A program made the position numbers and the translations under genes. The notes under the pieces are model-generated. The model was not told the origin of the DNA. It searched no databases and saw only the letters and a list, made by a program, of their open reading frames with translations. Positions 63,655 through 64,000 of a DNA stretch of 64,000 bases are shown one piece after another. Each line of letters opens with the position of its first letter. Positions within the stretch are counted from its first letter, which is position 1. Origin of the DNA: Parundibacterium terreum (lineage in GTDB: Bacteria; Pseudomonadota; Gammaproteobacteria; Burkholderiales; Burkholderiaceae_D); contig NZ_BMED01000001.1 in NCBI RefSeq assembly GCF_014636315.1, positions 310,316 through 374,315 of the forward strand, written 5' to 3'.

Positions 63655-64000
63655 ATGAAAAAATTTGCCCTGGTCTCGATACTGAGCACACTCTCACTGG
63701 TCGCCGTGGCGCAGAATGCATCGACCTCCGATACGGTGACGATCTCCGGCACAGAACGTACAATAAGCCTGCCTAGTCAATATTACAAAATGTGGCCTGT
63801 GGAGTTTTATGAATACAAAGGGGCTTACAGCCTCTCAGACGGCAAATCCCTGACCTTGTTCAGCCGGGGACAAAAGATGTATGCCAAAGTGCAGGACCAA
63901 GACGCGCACGAAATTGTCGCGACAGCCTCCAACGTATTTGTTGCCCTGGATGAAAAACTGAAAATGCGGATAGATCTGCATGACGACGGCAGCGTAGGCG
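63655..64000 (+). CDS. Exported protein of unknown function, cut by window end
   Basis: The ATG has AGGATA upstream and opens a frame that runs to the window end; 115 residues are visible. A signal peptide covers about residues 1-19 (MKKFALVSILSTLSLVAVA). The mature part begins QNASTSDTVTISGTERTISLP, then an YKMWPVEFYEYKGAY segment, and two beta-rich pieces (SLSDGKSLTLFSRGQKMYAK, FVALDEKLKMRIDLHDDGSVG). No family is recognised. It is divergent from the large BTAD regulator and may be its target. Confidence 0.7.
   Translation, partial: MKKFALVSILSTLSLVAVAQNASTSDTVTISGTERTISLPSQYYKMWPVEFYEYKGAYSLSDGKSLTLFSRGQKMYAKVQDQDAHEIVATASNVFVALDEKLKMRIDLHDDGSVG

Overview
The window looks like chromosome of a beta-proteobacterium, most likely Oxalobacteraceae or a close relative in Burkholderiales. 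This rests on protein types and gene pairings read by eye (solo rnfB followed by nth, DUF1841, intracellular PHB depolymerase, class I fumarase, DUF1800/DUF1501 pair, caa3-like oxidase with two subunits III). No rRNA, CRISPR array, insertion sequence, integrase or phage gene was seen; there is one tRNA (His, GTG). Both ends cut genes: a PHB depolymerase at the left and an exported protein at the right.

Layout. 1-12.3 kb is mostly housekeeping: phaZ end, rnfB-nth, a nitroreductase, DUF1841, two small periplasmic cytochromes c, an orphan MoxR ATPase, a PACE efflux pump with its divergent LysR regulator, acetyl-CoA synthetase, a YqhA membrane protein, fumarase, glutamate racemase and tRNA-His. 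12.4-18.6 kb is an accessory surface module: a membrane TPR protein, a LuxR-type regulator without a visible LuxI, and, divergent from it, a compact chaperone-usher operon with two spore-coat-U pilins. 18.6-26.9 kb holds an FAD monooxygenase, a MarR regulator and an orphan LivK-like binding protein sharing a palindromic operator type, then an outer-membrane barrel, a glutathione transferase and a large hybrid histidine kinase.

27.0-36.2 kb is one minus-strand operon that takes up malonate by a TRAP transporter (dctP-dctQ-dctM) and decarboxylates it with the biotin-independent malonate decarboxylase (mdcA, C, D, E, G, B, H). A divergent GntR/FCD regulator and a strong palindrome lie at its head. 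37.2-44.3 kb holds a chemoreceptor and an alternative cytochrome c oxidase cluster (subunits II, I, III, III, IV on the minus strand), preceded by an unknown four-helix membrane protein. 44.6-49.2 kb has the DUF1501/DUF1800 pair and a TPR-methyltransferase fusion.

49.4-52.3 kb is a possible catabolic trio: cytochrome P450, a second LivK-like orphan binding protein and a VOC-fold protein. 52.4-53.8 kb has a Spy-like periplasmic protein, a possible 30-residue small protein, and a PCu(A)C copper chaperone. 53.8-64 kb has dusA, a small exported protein, a LytS/LytTR two-component pair with an unusual sensor domain, an M13 metallopeptidase, and a 1018-residue MalT-like ATPase regulator ending in a BTAD domain, divergent from an exported protein cut by the window end.

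No clearly new large system was found. The best leads are the LuxR-solo/minimal fimbria module, the MarR two-operator regulon, the GntR operator of the malonate operon, and the small ORF with its two hairpins.
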